Part shown: piece by piece, positions 5,714 to 6,209 of the stretch
Numbering within the stretch: position 1 is the first letter of the stretch
Layout of the letters: each line of letters starts with the position of its first letter
NCBI GenBank assembly: GCA_003501335.1
Contig: DNPQ01000066.1
Location: 1-6,209, forward strand
Length of the DNA stretch: 6,209 nucleotides
From: Bacillota bacterium
GTDB taxonomy: Bacteria > Bacillota > UBA4882 > UBA8346
Reading direction: 5' to 3'
Made by a program: the position numbers and the translations under genes
Notes under the pieces: model-generated
Database searches by the model: none
The model's input: the letters and a program-made list of their open reading frames with translations, nothing else
Told to the model about the DNA's origin: nothing

Positions 5714-6209
5714 TTGGACGATTTGAACAACATTATTTGGAAAGCCGGTTTGGCAGAGCTTAAACAAGGATATATCTATGAGCCCCCCAGCGGGGAATAT
5801 GTTTGCCTAGTTTGTGGGGCTCGTTTTTGTAGGGGCCGGATTTATCCAGTCGCTGAAAATTTATATGAGGCCCAAAAGGCGGCTGAGATCCATATGCAAC
5901 AGGAACATGGCTCAATGTTCGCGTTTTTATTGGCCATGGACAAGAAATATACCGGCCTTACGGAACATCAAAAAGCGATCTTAACCGCTTTTTTTCAAGG
6001 CCAAAATGATAAAGAAATTGCCTTAATGATGGATAATGGCAACACTTCAACCATCCGTAACCAGCGATTTGCTTTTCGGGAAAGGGCTAAACAAGCGAAG
6101 ATTTTTTTGGCCATCATGGAGCTTTTAGAAGACCATTTAGCAGCAGAGGATCAATTTGTGGAGATTCCCCGCAAAGCATCAATGGTGGATGAAAGATATG
6201 CTATTACGG
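5714..6209 (+). CDS. Probable helix-turn-helix transcriptional regulator with N-terminal Cys/His cluster, 3' end outside window (DUF2087-type suspected)
   Basis: The frame stays open for 165 codons to the window edge. Seen: C31-x2-C34, with a further C39, then H60-x4-H65, which together resemble a small zinc-binding unit. Next is K-K-Y-T-G-L-T-E-H-Q-K (77-87), opening a helical DNA-binding-like segment in which N-D-K-E-I-A (98-103) and T-S-T-I-R-N-Q-R-F (111-119) recall a LuxR-type helix-turn-helix with its recognition helix. R-E-R-A-K-Q-A-K-I-F-L-A-I-M-E-L-L (122-138) follows. From memory this arrangement occurs in Bacillota regulators carrying a C-terminal DUF2087 domain, which would lie beyond the window. 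The start is TTG with GAGGAAG 8 nt upstream. It is divergent from the ABM-like gene, with which it shares a control region, so that gene and itself are plausible targets. Regulator role is likely; the family name is uncertain. Confidence 0.65.
   Translation, partial: MDDLNNIIWKAGLAELKQGYIYEPPSGEYVCLVCGARFCRGRIYPVAENLYEAQKAAEIHMQQEHGSMFAFLLAMDKKYTGLTEHQKAILTAFFQGQNDKEIALMMDNGNTSTIRNQRFAFRERAKQAKIFLAIMELLEDHLAAEDQFVEIPRKASMVDERYAIT

Noticed and set aside
5780..5828. GAGCCCC (5780-5786) and GGGGCTC (5816-5822) followed by GTTTTT inside the regulator gene, like a terminator
   Set aside because: The loop is 29 bases, the T-run is short, and the bases encode the C-x2-C region, so coding constraint explains it. 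An attenuation role cannot be excluded but has no support.

Overview
The window looks like chromosomal DNA from a Bacillota (Firmicutes) bacterium, probably clostridia-like. This rests on strong AG-rich ribosome binding sites, two TTG starts, sigma-A type promoters with extended -10 elements, a CcpA-type cre box, a U-tailed terminator, and a transporter operon laid out like the nucleoside importers of Bacillus and Lactococcus. No species can be named from the sequence alone.

Region 1 (1-4113, + strand) is an ABC importer: the 3' end of a BMP/PnrA-family substrate-binding lipoprotein, a Rho-independent terminator, a 220-nt gap with its own promoter candidate, then a double-domain ATPase and two BPD_transp_2-type permeases, nearly contiguous (4-nt overlap, then a 1-nt gap). 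The order matches NupNOPQ (YufNOPQ) of B. subtilis and the PnrABCD and BmpA-NupABC systems, so nucleoside uptake is the best guess. The substrate is inferred from family and order only. The terminator after the binding-protein gene would let that protein be made in excess over the membrane parts.

Region 2 (4114-4361) is a convergent intergenic space dominated by an imperfect inverted repeat of about 115 bp (4149-4263). Its ends resemble insertion-sequence termini. It could be a MITE-like relic, a bidirectional terminator, or both.

Region 3 (4362-5519, - strand) holds a pentapeptide-repeat protein with 33 unbroken five-residue units and, upstream of it, a small antibiotic-biosynthesis-monooxygenase-like (ABM, dimeric alpha/beta barrel) protein. 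They share a strand but are 222 nt apart, so co-transcription is uncertain.

Region 4 (5520-6209) is a compact divergent control region followed by the 5' part of a + strand gene that runs off the window. That gene starts at TTG and encodes a likely DNA-binding regulator with a Cys/His cluster and a helix-turn-helix-like segment. The control region packs one - strand promoter, two + strand promoters, a full-consensus cre box and two dyads into about 100 bp. No gene-free stretch exceeds 300 bases. I see no tRNA, rRNA, CRISPR or recognisable riboswitch. Most of the window is ordinary; the divergent control region and the inverted repeat are the parts that most deserve a second look.
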